Assembly: GCF_000317105.1 (NCBI RefSeq)
Contig: NC_019693.1
Location: 3,224,001 to 3,288,000 of the forward strand
Length of the DNA: 64,000 nucleotides
Direction: 5' to 3'
Origin: Oscillatoria acuminata PCC 6304
GTDB taxonomy: Bacteria; Cyanobacteriota; Cyanobacteriia; Cyanobacteriales; Laspinemataceae
Positions 20,501 to 29,683 of this stretch are shown here, in pieces; positions within the stretch are counted from its first letter, which is position 1, and every line of letters begins with the position of its first letter. Position numbers and translations under genes: made by a program. Under the pieces are notes generated by a model. The model searched no databases. It worked only from the letters and a program-made list of their open reading frames with translations, and was not told the DNA's origin.

Positions 20501-23007
20501 GTGGGAATGGCTACTTCTTGATATTGCCTCCAGGTTTCTGGAGTAAAGTAGTGGGACATTTCAGTTTGATAGACCTGTTCAAGGGAATCGAGTCCCACCC
20601 GGAGGCGACCCGCTTCATTGACGTAAAAGACTTTTCCTTCTAAGGTGGCCATGCCGATAAAGTCTTTGCTGTTCTCAACCAGGGCGACAAATTTGCGGCG
20701 TTCTTCATCGGCTTGTTTGCGATCGGTGATGTCGGTATGGGAACCCGTCATCCGGATCGGGTTTCCCGCTTCGTCCCACTGGGCTTGACCCCGAGTCAGA
20801 ATCCATTTATATTCCCCGTCTTGGCTCCTCGCACGATGTTCTTGGGAGTAGGAGGACCCGGTATTAGACAGGTGGGCTTGCATGGCTTGGCGGCAAGTTT
20901 CTAGGTCATCGGGATGAATGCGACTTTCCCATTCTGCAAAGGGGTGAAATTGGTCTTGGGATTCATAGCCCAACATTTCTTGACCCCGCGCGGACAGGAA
21001 GACCCGATCGCATTTTAAATCCCAGTCCCAGATGCCATCAGAGGTCCCTTTGATGGCAAGCTGCCATCGTTCTTCACTCCGGCGCAAGGCCGCTTCAGTT
21101 TTCTGGCGTTCGGCGATTTCCGCTTGCAGGCTGTTGAGGGTTTCCGATAGCTCTCGGGTGCGTTCTTGGACTCGCCGTTCTAATTCGTCATTGGCGCTTT
21201 TCAGGGCATCCTCGGCCCATTTCCGTTGCAGTTCGGCGGCAGCGCGGGAGGCAAAGACGCTGAGAATGGCGTGGGCTTCTGGCTCTACTTCTAGGGGTTG
21301 GTCATGAAGAATGCAGAGGTTGCCGATGGGCCGGTTCTGGGGGTCGAAGAGGGGAATGCCAAGATAGCTAACGGCATTATTGAGGTTGGCAAGGGCTGGG
21401 GCGTTGGGGAAGAGTTCCTGGAGGCGGTCGGGGTAATGGCAGAGGCGGCTTTCTTCAATGACGACTCCACAGGGGGTATCACCCAGTTCATACTCGAAGT
21501 TGTCCGCAAGGCGATCGCCACACCAAAAGGCTAAGGTTTTTAATGTTTTCTTTTCGGGACCCTCTAGTTGGGAGAGCAACACATAAGGCGCTCCCAAAGC
21601 GGTGGCCAGATGTTGCACCAACACGGGAAAGAATTCTTCTCCGGTGACCGCAGCGGTCCCAGAAATGATGTTCTGGAGGGCTTTTTCAGCTTGTTTCCGG
21701 GCGGTGATATCCTGCATGGCGACCACGGCCCCGAGGTTTTCTCCCTGGGCATTGACTAGGGCTTGTCCATTGGCGACTAGAATGCGCTTTTTGCCCTGTT
21801 TTGGCAGGATTTCCAAGGTCTGCTCACAGACTCGTTCTCCCTGCCATGCTCGATACAGGGGGGTCTGTTCAATGGGCATGGGGATACTTTCGTCGGGATG
21901 GTAAAACTGAAAGTGTTCCCCCCAGTCATGGACACAGAGGGGATGTTCCGGCAGTCCATAGACTTCTTGGCTGGCTCTATTCAAGAGACTCAAGGTGCCA
22001 TCGGCATCGCAAGCGACGATGCTGTCTTGGAGGTTGTTGAGTAAGGCGTTGAGAAATTCTCGTTCTTTTTGCAAGGCGGCTTCGGCCCGTTGGCGATCGC
22101 CAATTTCGCTTTCCAGTTGGCCGATGGTTTCTTGTAAGGTGCGGGTTCGTTCCTCGACCCGCTGGGCTAAGGCAGCATTCATTTTGGCGATCGCCGCTGA
22201 GGTCCGCTTCCGTTCAGTGAGATCCCGTCCGACATAAACAACTTCTTCGATTTCCTCATCTTCGTTGTGGATGACCCCTCGGGAAAATCCCACCGCTATT
22301 TCTTCTCCTTTTTTGCTTCTACAAGTAACTTCTACTTCGGTTTTTCTCAAATAATAAGCCTCTTCTGCTGTCCCATAAGACAGTCCAGAAGTGATGGCTT
22401 CTAAGCGGTGAATATTGGGGATAATATCCTTTAAAGGTTTACCGATTAATTCTAATTCGCTGTAATTTAATAATTCCCAAGTGGCTTTGTTGGTTTTTTT
22501 GATTAATCCGTCGGCGGTACAGACAATAATGGGGTCAAGGGCGGTTTGAAAAATTTTATCTAAGGCCGATTTAGCGCAGTTGAGTTTATTTAATAATAGG
22601 TAAGCATCGTTTTCTCTCTGGACTAAGGTTTGCCGTAAGACCATGCGTTCCGTGGCATCCCCAAAGAACACAAATAAGCGATCGGGTGGGTGGTTCTCCT
22701 GGGAGGTGGCAACGATCCACAAATCCAGATACAAAGTCCCCTCGCGATCGGAACAGCGATTGATGCCTTGTAGTTCAAAACTATTACAGCGCCCTGCCAA
22801 GATATCGAGCAACACCTGTTCAATGCCAATTAACTCGGGATATCCCCCTCTGGCATCCCGTCCCTCCTCAACTTGTTCGGGACTCTCCGCAAACCGATGC
22901 GCTTGGGGGGATTTGTCTAAAATGATCCCATCTTGATTCACAATGAGATACTCTAAGCGCCGAGGTGCTAAGAGTTTTTCTAATAGGGGATTCATGCCAT
23001 TAGCCAT
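17572..23007 (-). CDS. Giant hybrid histidine kinase, multi-PAS/GAF, REC-REC-HPt
   Basis: 1811 aa, soluble. Order: the shared N-terminal module (from MNPLLEKLL, with GGYPELIG), PAS, a coiled coil, PAS, GAF (about 440-590), a second coiled coil, four successive PAS/PAC units (about 650-1150), HisKA (ANMSHEIRTPMN), HATPase (LTGNALKF, DTGIGIN, GGTGLGLAI), a first receiver (LIDLQNA in place of the usual D-x-x-M-P, so weakly conserved), a second receiver (MDCLMPVLDGY), a proline-rich linker and HPt (AHQLKGGSATV). The start is ATG 23007 with AGGAG just upstream; an internal ATG at 22995 would start the shared motif directly. Convergent with the REC-GGDEF-EAL gene 30 bp away. Confidence 0.92.
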   Translation of the reverse strand: MANGMNPLLEKLLAPRRLEYLIVNQDGIILDKSPQAHRFAESPEQVEEGRDARGGYPELIGIEQVLLDILAGRCNSFELQGINRCSDREGTLYLDLWIVATSQENHPPDRLFVFFGDATERMVLRQTLVQRENDAYLLLNKLNCAKSALDKIFQTALDPIIVCTADGLIKKTNKATWELLNYSELELIGKPLKDIIPNIHRLEAITSGLSYGTAEEAYYLRKTEVEVTCRSKKGEEIAVGFSRGVIHNEDEEIEEVVYVGRDLTERKRTSAAIAKMNAALAQRVEERTRTLQETIGQLESEIGDRQRAEAALQKEREFLNALLNNLQDSIVACDADGTLSLLNRASQEVYGLPEHPLCVHDWGEHFQFYHPDESIPMPIEQTPLYRAWQGERVCEQTLEILPKQGKKRILVANGQALVNAQGENLGAVVAMQDITARKQAEKALQNIISGTAAVTGEEFFPVLVQHLATALGAPYVLLSQLEGPEKKTLKTLAFWCGDRLADNFEYELGDTPCGVVIEESRLCHYPDRLQELFPNAPALANLNNAVSYLGIPLFDPQNRPIGNLCILHDQPLEVEPEAHAILSVFASRAAAELQRKWAEDALKSANDELERRVQERTRELSETLNSLQAEIAERQKTEAALRRSEERWQLAIKGTSDGIWDWDLKCDRVFLSARGQEMLGYESQDQFHPFAEWESRIHPDDLETCRQAMQAHLSNTGSSYSQEHRARSQDGEYKWILTRGQAQWDEAGNPIRMTGSHTDITDRKQADEERRKFVALVENSKDFIGMATLEGKVFYVNEAGRLRVGLDSLEQVYQTEMSHYFTPETWRQYQEVAIPTVMETGYWQGETKLRHFKTGQCFEMETSLFLVKHPERGEPICFATIQRDISDRKRTEAALIASENKYRSVIENLSEVIFQRDQRGSLTFLNPAWTDITGFTVAESLGQPFLGFVHPDDRSNFLKAFESLLNSQQDSVRHETRFLTKEGSYRWVEVQKRLNINDLNDCIGTAGSLNDITDRKRIEQVREQERQQLRQIITNAPVAMAMFDTQMRYLAYSNCWLKDYDLEGQSLLGQSYYQRLPETENIKAIHQAALQGEVLSRPEEYFELGNGTHLYLRWAVQPWYRSEHQIGGVIIVTQVINELVQAREQALQASRMKSQFLANMSHEIRTPMNGVIGMTDLLLKTPLSSQQQDFVKILKTSGQNLLILINDILDFSKLEAGEMRLDRTEFYLNSCIEETIDLLATQAQSKRLELLFLVDSEIPPRLIGDPTRLRQVLMNLTGNALKFTEEGEVVVQASLQIQTPTTTTLYFEVRDTGIGINAQDQHKLFQSFSQVDASTTRKYGGTGLGLAICKQLVTLMGGELGVESSVGVGSRFWFTATFETVPGGVKVLPELPQSPRNLRLLVIDHNATSREMICAYLESWHLQGEAVANSSEAMAILQNADAEGNPYSLVLIDLQNAQSEGETLAKTLIYDASFSSLKWIVMVSIHQHELVKRLLKKGAAGYLLKPIKASRLLEGLTQAFQSQTSGVSPSLFLREDSGRSSPVLEPVKNLKILLVEDTPINQKVILNQLKVLGYAADCVENGQQALDCLAEQSYDIVLMDCLMPVLDGYKTTKVVRDREGSSRHTPIIAMTANAMKGDREKCLEAGMDDYLSKPVDLDQLAAILHHWGETISGVPEVNPPPPPPPISTPESATSIGLDEVPIDLDRLHEISRGDQEFEIELLETFMEDAVVYLEDIKTSIKTQDWVELSRRAHQLKGGSATVAVLSMPNIARQIEFQANQQCREGLEELVAELERILTRMKRFIQTLTEPG

Positions 23008-23197
23008 AGGTCTCCTCTGTCCTCCTTTTATCTATCATACGATAAGTGATCGGTGGTCCAGCGGAGGCAAGGCAACGGGGGTTCTGGACGAACCATTGGC
23101 TCATTAGCATTCCATGAGAGTCTTAAACCTGGGAATCCTGTTCTTTAATCAACAGTAAACTGACGGCCTAAAAATTCCCAGTTAATTTAAGATTCAG

Positions 23198-23749
23198 TTA
23201 AGTTTTCACGAGGGTTTTAATCGCTAATTTCTGAAAAATATCGTCAACAAATTCTCCGGTGCGGGCTGAGGTGGAATAGATGCCTAAAACTAGCTCGGAT
23301 CCCGGAGAAATTTGGGATACAATGTCCTGACATAATTCCTGGAGTTTCGGGATTTTTTCCGGTTCTACGAGGTCCGCTTTATTTAAGGCTATCATCAATG
23401 ACCCTTTGGGATTGACTGATGCAAATAGCTTAATATGTTCCGCTACTCGTTCGATGGTTTCGGTCCGGGTGACATCGGCGACAATTAAGGCACCGCCTGA
23501 ACCTTGAAGATACGAAGGGGCGATCGCCTTAAACTTAGTGTGACCTTCCAAATCCCAAATTAATAACTGCATCCCAATCGGTTCAGCCCCTATTTCTTTT
23601 TCCACTTGCAGAGGTTTACGAGAAATTTTAACTCCGACGGTGGAGAGATATTGATCGCTAAATTCCCGGTCCACAAAACGGCGAATTAAACTGGTTTTTC
23701 CGACCCCGAAATCCCCAATCATGCAGATTTTCTTAGAAATGGTTGACAT
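23198..23749 (-). CDS. Small Ras/Rab-like GTPase
   Basis: 183 aa single-domain GTPase. P-loop GDFGVGKTS at residues 12-20, a switch I Thr in STVGV (about 37), the G3 segment WDLEGH at 65-70, G4 NKAD at 123-126 and G5 TSA at 160-162. G3 has His where Ras/Rab proteins have the catalytic Gln (DxxGQ), implying slow intrinsic hydrolysis or a partner-supplied mechanism. No prenylation or membrane motif is visible. It is the last gene of an operon, 8 nt after the BON/OmpA gene, so it probably works with that membrane protein. MglA-like bacterial GTPases are an analogy, not a demonstrated relation. Confidence 0.9.
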   Translation of the reverse strand: MSTISKKICMIGDFGVGKTSLIRRFVDREFSDQYLSTVGVKISRKPLQVEKEIGAEPIGMQLLIWDLEGHTKFKAIAPSYLQGSGGALIVADVTRTETIERVAEHIKLFASVNPKGSLMIALNKADLVEPEKIPKLQELCQDIVSQISPGSELVLGIYSTSARTGEFVDDIFQKLAIKTLVKT

Positions 23750-23757
23750 AATGCTAA

Positions 23758-26652
23758 CTAATTTTCTGGTTCTGGTGTGATTGGCTCAAAAAGAACAACG
23801 CGCCCTAATAATTTAGGTTGGCTGGAGTCTACGTCTTGAGGCGGATTGCTATCCCCGATCGCCTCTAAGCGAGTGGGTTGTATTCCTAACTCGATCAGGG
23901 CAGTTTGGACCGCTTGCGCCCGTTGCAATGCTAATCGCTGGTTGATTGCGGGAGAACCTGTGCGATCGCTATGACCAATGATCCTCAGATTTTTTTCAGG
24001 ATATTGTTCGAGAAACTCCTTCAGGGTTGCCAGAGTCTCTTCATAACTGGGATTTAACCGCGCCGAACCCGCATCAAAATAGATCCGACTTTGAATTGTC
24101 AAGGGGTCAAGTTTTAGGGTACTGACAACGGAGTTGACTCCCGGAATTTGCTGGAACCCTTGGACGATTTGATTTGCCTGAGACATCTCCATGACAGTCC
24201 CGGCAATGGTGACGGTTCGTTCCTCATAGTTAGCAGCAATTTCCACCCCGTTTCTTTGATTGAAAACCTCACTGACTCGTGCGACTTCACCTCGGACTAG
24301 GGTTGGGTCTGGGGGGACATCCACGGCAATAATTTGATTCTCTAAAATGCGATCGCCTGCCGCTGCTGCCGCAATTTCTGCCGCCTGTTGACGCAATTCT
24401 GGATTGGGTAACTTTCCTGATATAATCACCCGCTTCCGCTTGGCTGCTATATCCAGGCGATAAACTGCTAATTCCGGGGTCGAACTCAAGGCTAAAGCGA
24501 CTTGGGATTGGATGCGGCGTTGGACGGTACTATAATAAAAGAATCCCATCCAAACTACCAGCATTAAGATTCCGCCACCCAGAACCAACCCTAATAAAGT
24601 GTAAGGTTTTCGGTCAGCTTTGGGAGCAGTGGATTCTATGAGTTGATTGACCAATTCTTGAATGCGAGGGGGAACATTAGCCGGGTCCCCATCAAATTCT
24701 TGAATCGGTTGCTCATAATCTAAAATCAGGATGCTGACGGTTTTTCGCATTTTTTGGATGAAGGCTTTGCTCGGGTTGCCTTTAACAATCACCGCTAGAT
24801 AGCAGTATCCTCCAACTTCCAAAATTATTTTGGCATCCCCATATTCAATTTCGTTCAATTCGGAGATTTCCCCGGGTTTGACAATACAATCATTCACAAA
24901 GCTGCGAATCGCCGTGAGCATTCCGGCGACCATTTCTGATTCGAGGCAGTAGTCCCCCTCTTCTTGAATTTCGGCAATCACTAACCCGGAGGCTTTGTGA
25001 ATTAAAAAGACTGCTTGGACGACAAAGGGAATGGATTCTTGGAGAATCAATTCCGCTTCGGAAACCCCTTGAACTTTGGAACGAATTTTGCGTTCTACTC
25101 CTTCCATACTCAGGGCATTTGACACTTTATCGTTAATGGACTGAATCGCCTCGGTCATGTATTTGCTAATGGTATTCCCAATGACGGGATAGAGGGCATC
25201 TACCATGGCATCCCGTTCCAGGCGAATTTGTTCCTTGATGGTCCGTCCCATTTCGGGGGCTAAGACTTGGGCGATCGAGTTGCGATCGAGTCGAATTTGT
25301 TCTTTAATGGCCATCGCCATTTCGGGACCGAGGGCCTTGGCAACATCTTGTGGACTTTCTTTAATTTGTTGGGTAATGGCACTGGGTAGGATGGAGGCGA
25401 TCGCCGAACTCATGGCTGCTTTATTTTCATGCGATCGGTTCTTAATCACTTCATCAATAATCGGAACCAATGCCTTAGCCACTTCTTCTTTGGAGTCGCT
25501 AATTTTTCGACTAAGAATTTCTGCAATCCAGGGTTTAAGTAGTTCAATCAGCTTTTGCGGGTCATAAATCTGACTTTCTAAAGATTGTAAGTTGCTGTTG
25601 GTTTGCACCAGCAATTCTCGCAATCCCGGTATGTCGTTTTCCATCAGGGATTGCTTGAGGCGATCGAGGTCCGATAATTGCGTCCCGAATAAAAGTTGCT
25701 GCAAACTTGCCATCGGATCGACGGTTTGTAATGACTCACCACTCCCCGGATGGGTTGGCGAAGACTCCCCTGGGGTTTCTATCCCGAAAAGGCTTTCTAA
25801 TTGCTCCATTCCAGCTAATACCGCCTCACTATTGGCTTGCAACTCAGATAGTTCTGGAATAACAGGTGAGTTACTCTGGGGGGAATAGGAGGTTAGGGTC
25901 GGCCATTTGTCTTCTTCCGGGTCACTATTTTCAGGCTGAAACGCGCTGGATTCATCGGATTCTGGATTCGTTTCTGGGATAACGGGACTATCAATTGAAT
26001 GGACTGAGTTAACATTTTGATTTGAATAGGATTCCGTTGAAAAAGGTTCGTTTAAATGGGTAGTAGAATTCCCCTGATGGGTGAGGTCATTTCCGTTTAA
26101 ATCTGTCTCGGGTTCAGTCAATCCAGGAACGGTCTGCTGTTTGGCTGTGGCCGAGGCTGAGTTGATTTCCACCTCATTGAGGAACTCATTCTCATCAGGA
26201 GAATGAGCCTTTTGGGTGATATTTTCCCCGAGTGGTGCTGATGAACTAGATCCGGCAGGGGTGGATTGGTTTGCTACTTCTGGGATCGCATAATGGTTAA
26301 CGGTAATGGTTCGCCACTCACCGTTTTTCGGAGGTTTAGGAGTAGGGCGATCGCGTTTTTTCACAGCCCGATCGCGTCCGCCATTTTCTACCGACTCCCC
26401 CGACTTCCATTCCCGAGTTAGGGTGCGATCGGCCGTGGGCTTTTGTGAGGTTTCATCATTGTTTTGCTCGGACAATGGGACCCTTTTTACAGATTTACCC
26501 CCAAGGGCTTCCATCAAGACATCGCGCAAGTTCTCCAGGGGATCTGGCGCGGGTGGTATTTTTTCACGATTTACGGTCTGTAACCACTCTTCCTCTGGGA
26601 TGCGCTTAACTTGCTTTTCCTGTGACAAATCCATCATTATGCCCCCTGCCAA
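23758..26652 (-). CDS. Membrane-anchored BON-OmpA protein with large cytosolic region
   Basis: 964 aa. The first ~280 residues are polar and low complexity. Residues about 370-500 hold several ~25-residue helical repeats (VAKALGPEM..AIKEQI type). A compact region at about 525-650 (AVFLIHKASGLVIAEI...) resembles a roadblock/longin-type fold (inference). One membrane helix lies near 683-708, followed by two BON-like domains (about 715-850) and an OmpA-type peptidoglycan-binding domain (about 855-955) with IYFDAGSARL and IIGHSDRTG. Predicted topology: N-terminus in the cytosol, BON/OmpA in the periplasm. It lies between a coiled-coil gene and a GTPase gene, suggesting a GTPase-controlled, wall-attached complex. 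Confidence 0.88.
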   Translation of the reverse strand: MAGGIMMDLSQEKQVKRIPEEEWLQTVNREKIPPAPDPLENLRDVLMEALGGKSVKRVPLSEQNNDETSQKPTADRTLTREWKSGESVENGGRDRAVKKRDRPTPKPPKNGEWRTITVNHYAIPEVANQSTPAGSSSSAPLGENITQKAHSPDENEFLNEVEINSASATAKQQTVPGLTEPETDLNGNDLTHQGNSTTHLNEPFSTESYSNQNVNSVHSIDSPVIPETNPESDESSAFQPENSDPEEDKWPTLTSYSPQSNSPVIPELSELQANSEAVLAGMEQLESLFGIETPGESSPTHPGSGESLQTVDPMASLQQLLFGTQLSDLDRLKQSLMENDIPGLRELLVQTNSNLQSLESQIYDPQKLIELLKPWIAEILSRKISDSKEEVAKALVPIIDEVIKNRSHENKAAMSSAIASILPSAITQQIKESPQDVAKALGPEMAMAIKEQIRLDRNSIAQVLAPEMGRTIKEQIRLERDAMVDALYPVIGNTISKYMTEAIQSINDKVSNALSMEGVERKIRSKVQGVSEAELILQESIPFVVQAVFLIHKASGLVIAEIQEEGDYCLESEMVAGMLTAIRSFVNDCIVKPGEISELNEIEYGDAKIILEVGGYCYLAVIVKGNPSKAFIQKMRKTVSILILDYEQPIQEFDGDPANVPPRIQELVNQLIESTAPKADRKPYTLLGLVLGGGILMLVVWMGFFYYSTVQRRIQSQVALALSSTPELAVYRLDIAAKRKRVIISGKLPNPELRQQAAEIAAAAAGDRILENQIIAVDVPPDPTLVRGEVARVSEVFNQRNGVEIAANYEERTVTIAGTVMEMSQANQIVQGFQQIPGVNSVVSTLKLDPLTIQSRIYFDAGSARLNPSYEETLATLKEFLEQYPEKNLRIIGHSDRTGSPAINQRLALQRAQAVQTALIELGIQPTRLEAIGDSNPPQDVDSSQPKLLGRVVLFEPITPEPEN

Positions 26653-26734
26653 CTCTCTTCATTCGTCGGTTATTCTGACTTTCAAAAAATCGGTGATCGG
26701 CCCTGACTTTATCCTGACTTTATATCGACGTTAT

Positions 26735-27343
26735 TTACTCTCCATTGCGGTGATCCGGTAAGAGGAGATCCGTCGTAATCTTGGTTTCAGCCGCTTCTCG
26801 TAGTTCCGGTGCAAACTCGGTTCCTTTCAGCCTCATCCCAATTTCAAATAAAATTTCCGCCATATCATCTCGGGCAATTTTTCCTTCTTTTAAGTTAGAA
26901 AAACGCCGTTCGACTTCTTCAAACACTCGTTCTCGCAAGGTATGAATATTTTCTTGATGGGTTTGTTGGATTTCTAGGATTTGTTCTCGAATGGATTTGG
27001 TTTGCTTATCCAGGGATTCATCCAGAGATTCAATGGTATGAGAAATTTTGGCTTTAGTGCGTTCAAGCTGTTGCCGCACGTCGGTCAAATCTTCTTGCGT
27101 GTTTAAACTCACGCTTTTAATTTTTTTCTCAACCGCTTCTACCGCTCCTCGCATTTCCGTCGTTGAGAAATTTTTAACTTCCTCAATGCGATCGCGAAAC
27201 TCTTTTTGTAACAAAATCAAGTTGGCCTCGATTTGCTCAAATCGATGATTATAGTCCCGGATCTGTGACCCGACAATAATCTCGCGAATCTGGTCAATAT
27301 TGCCCAGCCGTTCTCTCATTTCGTCTCGACTGAGTTCATTCAT
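26735..27343 (-). CDS. Coiled-coil protein of the GTPase-OmpA operon
   Basis: 202 aa, soluble, no signal peptide. Residues about 25-150 are strongly heptad-like with many Glu/Lys/Gln, predicting a long coiled coil. The C-terminal ~45 residues (KIARDDMAEILFEIGMRLKG) form a compact conserved-looking end. No enzymatic motif is visible. It is the first gene of the minus-strand operon, 82 nt upstream of the BON/OmpA gene, so it is probably a partner or scaffold of that system. The family is not one I can name. Confidence 0.82.
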   Translation of the reverse strand: MNELSRDEMRERLGNIDQIREIIVGSQIRDYNHRFEQIEANLILLQKEFRDRIEEVKNFSTTEMRGAVEAVEKKIKSVSLNTQEDLTDVRQQLERTKAKISHTIESLDESLDKQTKSIREQILEIQQTHQENIHTLRERVFEEVERRFSNLKEGKIARDDMAEILFEIGMRLKGTEFAPELREAAETKITTDLLLPDHRNGE

Positions 27344-28013
27344 AGAAACACCTCTTATTTTGTGAGTTAGGGTTGATCAATCAAATTTTACCGCTTTAAG
27401 AGCCATTTGACCATCACGGTGAAACACAGTTTTTGGTTTAGTGCCACTTCCTCGGACCTCAACTTGATAACCCCATTCTTGACCGGGTTTTTTTGTCAGC
27501 GACTTCAGGGTTATCTATTCCCTTCTTTTTAGCGGATACTCCAATTCAAGCAAAGTTGGAGTACCCGTAAACGAGTTTGCGGGCAAAACCTTCGTAAATA
27601 TTTACAATGGCTTAACCGACTCTCCCAAACCCCTCAACGTTGATCGGTCTGACCTTGTGTCCTTTCAGTCAGAGTTTAAACGCCTGTTTTGAAGCTGTAG
27701 GTGGTCTGTTTTGCCGTCGAGTTTTGTCCGGATTGTCCTTCCCCCTTCCAGGATTGAGGGGAAGCTGGCGCTATTATCTCACAGATTGGTCAAATTGTCA
27801 GTGACTCAATCATTTCTTCATAATATTTACACTCCCTTAACTTTTCAGAATTATTAAGTAAAAATAATTTATATATAATTGGCAATTTGAGATTTTAATT
27901 CGATAAACTGAGCGAGCAAATTCTGGAGGATTCCGAGGTGCTATTCCAACAGGAGGCGTCAGGAAGGCTAAAATAAGAACGGTACTATTGCATAGTCGCT
28001 TATTTAAACCTTC
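27344..28013. other. Divergent intergenic region upstream of gatB
   Basis: No gene or RNA recognised. It must carry promoters for the minus-strand coiled-coil/OmpA/GTPase operon and for gatB. A TATAAT at 27874-27879 in an AT-rich stretch is a candidate -10 element for gatB, without a convincing -35. Confidence 0.35.
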
Positions 28014-29498
28014 ATGACGATAGCTGCACCCGTAACAACGAAGTACGAAGCGATAATCGGACTAGAAACCCATTGTCAGCTCAGTACCAAAACCAAGATT
28101 TTCTCGAATTCCTCTACGGAATTTGGTGCGCCACCCAATGCCAACATCGATCCGGTGTGTATGGGATTGCCTGGGGTGTTGCCAGTTCTGAATCAAAAGG
28201 TCCTCGAATACGCCGTAAAAGCAGGACTGGCACTCAACTGCGAGATTGCGCCTTACAGCAAATTTGACCGAAAGCAGTATTTTTATCCTGATTTACCGAA
28301 AAATTATCAAATTTCGCAGTATGACTTGCCGATCGCCGAACATGGCTGGCTGGAAATCGAACTGGTAGATGAACAGGGAAATGCCACCCGCAAGCGGATT
28401 GGAATTACCCGTCTGCACATGGAAGAAGATGCGGGAAAACTCGTCCATGCCGGAAGCGATCGCCTCTCCGGTTCCACCTACTCCCTGGTAGACTACAACC
28501 GCACCGGGATTCCCCTAATTGAAATCGTCAGCGAACCAGACTTGCGATCGGGACAAGAAGCGGCAGAATATGCCCAAGAACTGCAACGGATCGTGCGCTA
28601 TCTCGGTGTCAGCGACGGCAATATGCAAGAAGGGTCCCTGCGCTGTGACGTTAATATTTCCGTGCGTCCCGTGGGACGAGAGGAATTCGGCGTCAAAGTC
28701 GAAATTAAGAACATGAACTCGTTTAGCGCCATCCAACGGGCGATCGAGTATGAAATTGACCGACAAATCGAAGCCATCAACAACGGCGAACCCATCTACC
28801 AAGAAACCCGCCTTTGGGAAGAAGGTAGCCAACGCACCATCAGTATGCGGAGTAAGGAAGGATCTAGCGATTATCGCTACTTCCCGGAACCGGATTTAGG
28901 ACCCATCGAAGTCCCATCCAGCCAACTGGAACAGTGGAAATCCGAACTCCCCGAACTCCCCGCCCAAAAACGCGATCGGTACGAAACCGATTTCGGCTTA
29001 TCCCCCTATGATGCGCGGGTGATCACCGATGATCGTACCGTGGCGGAATATTTTGAAGCCACCCTCGCTGCTGGTGGGGATGCCAAACAAGCGGCTAACT
29101 GGATTCAAGGGGATATTACCGGCTATTTAAAAACTGAAAAGCTGAATATTACCGATATCGCCCTAACTCCCGTGGCCCTAGCCGAACTCACCGGCTTAAT
29201 TACCTCCGGGACCATCAGCGGCAAAATAGCCAAAGATATCTTACCGGAACTGCTCACCCAAGGCGGGTCACCCAAGGAACTGGTAGAAAGCAAAGGGTTA
29301 ATTCAAATCAGCGATACTTCCGCCTTGGAAAAAATGATTGACGAGGCGATCGCTGCTCATCCCAAAGAAGTCGAATCCTACCGCAGCGGCAAAACCAAGC
29401 TCAAAGGTTTCTTTGTCGGACAAGTCATGAAACTCAGCGGAGGACGTGCGGACCCCAAGTTAACCAACCAATTGGTTGAGCAAAAGTTAAACGGGTGA
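28014..29498 (+). CDS. gatB: Asp-tRNA(Asn)/Glu-tRNA(Gln) amidotransferase subunit B
   Basis: 494 aa, the usual GatB length. The N-terminal catalytic kinase-like domain starts [13 protein letters not shown] and contains [12 protein letters not shown] and [10 protein letters not shown]. The C-terminal part ([12 protein letters not shown]..., [24 protein letters not shown]) is the YqeY-like tRNA-binding tail. GatB activates the misacylated tRNA carboxylate with ATP and accepts ammonia from GatA in the cytosolic GatCAB complex, needed in cyanobacteria to make Gln-tRNA(Gln). gatA and gatC are not in this window, consistent with scattered gat genes in cyanobacteria. Confidence 0.98.
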   Translation: MTIAAPVTTKYEAIIGLETHCQLSTKTKIFSNSSTEFGAPPNANIDPVCMGLPGVLPVLNQKVLEYAVKAGLALNCEIAPYSKFDRKQYFYPDLPKNYQISQYDLPIAEHGWLEIELVDEQGNATRKRIGITRLHMEEDAGKLVHAGSDRLSGSTYSLVDYNRTGIPLIEIVSEPDLRSGQEAAEYAQELQRIVRYLGVSDGNMQEGSLRCDVNISVRPVGREEFGVKVEIKNMNSFSAIQRAIEYEIDRQIEAINNGEPIYQETRLWEEGSQRTISMRSKEGSSDYRYFPEPDLGPIEVPSSQLEQWKSELPELPAQKRDRYETDFGLSPYDARVITDDRTVAEYFEATLAAGGDAKQAANWIQGDITGYLKTEKLNITDIALTPVALAELTGLITSGTISGKIAKDILPELLTQGGSPKELVESKGLIQISDTSALEKMIDEAIAAHPKEVESYRSGKTKLKGFFVGQVMKLSGGRADPKLTNQLVEQKLNG

Positions 29499-29541
29499 TG
29501 GATTGTGGGAGATAGCGGGGATTTGCCTCACATTCAAGTGA

Positions 29542-29585
29542 ACTTCCGGTCCCCTCCCCTTGGCCAAGGGGAGGGGACCGGAAGT
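29542..29585. repeat. Perfect 44-bp palindrome related to MITE ends
   Basis: Two 22-bp arms, ACTTCCGGTCCCCTCCCC plus TTGG and its exact inverse complement, with no loop. The arm equals the outer part of the terminal repeat of the MITE-like elements at 8855-9169 and 47516-47804, so this looks like a collapsed copy with the interior lost. It lies between gatB and argJ and might also act as a terminator. Confidence 0.8.
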
Positions 29586-29683
29586 AGCGTAATCCTCCCC
29601 AATGTTGTCAAACCCAGACCCTTCAAAGAGCCGCATCTTGCTATAATCCCCTCTCAAATAGGCTACTTTTCAAGGAAACAACT

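Noticed and set aside
27344-28013. tRNA or riboswitch in the gap before gatB
   Set aside because: No cloverleaf or known riboswitch core recognised by eye; only ordinary promoter-like sequence.
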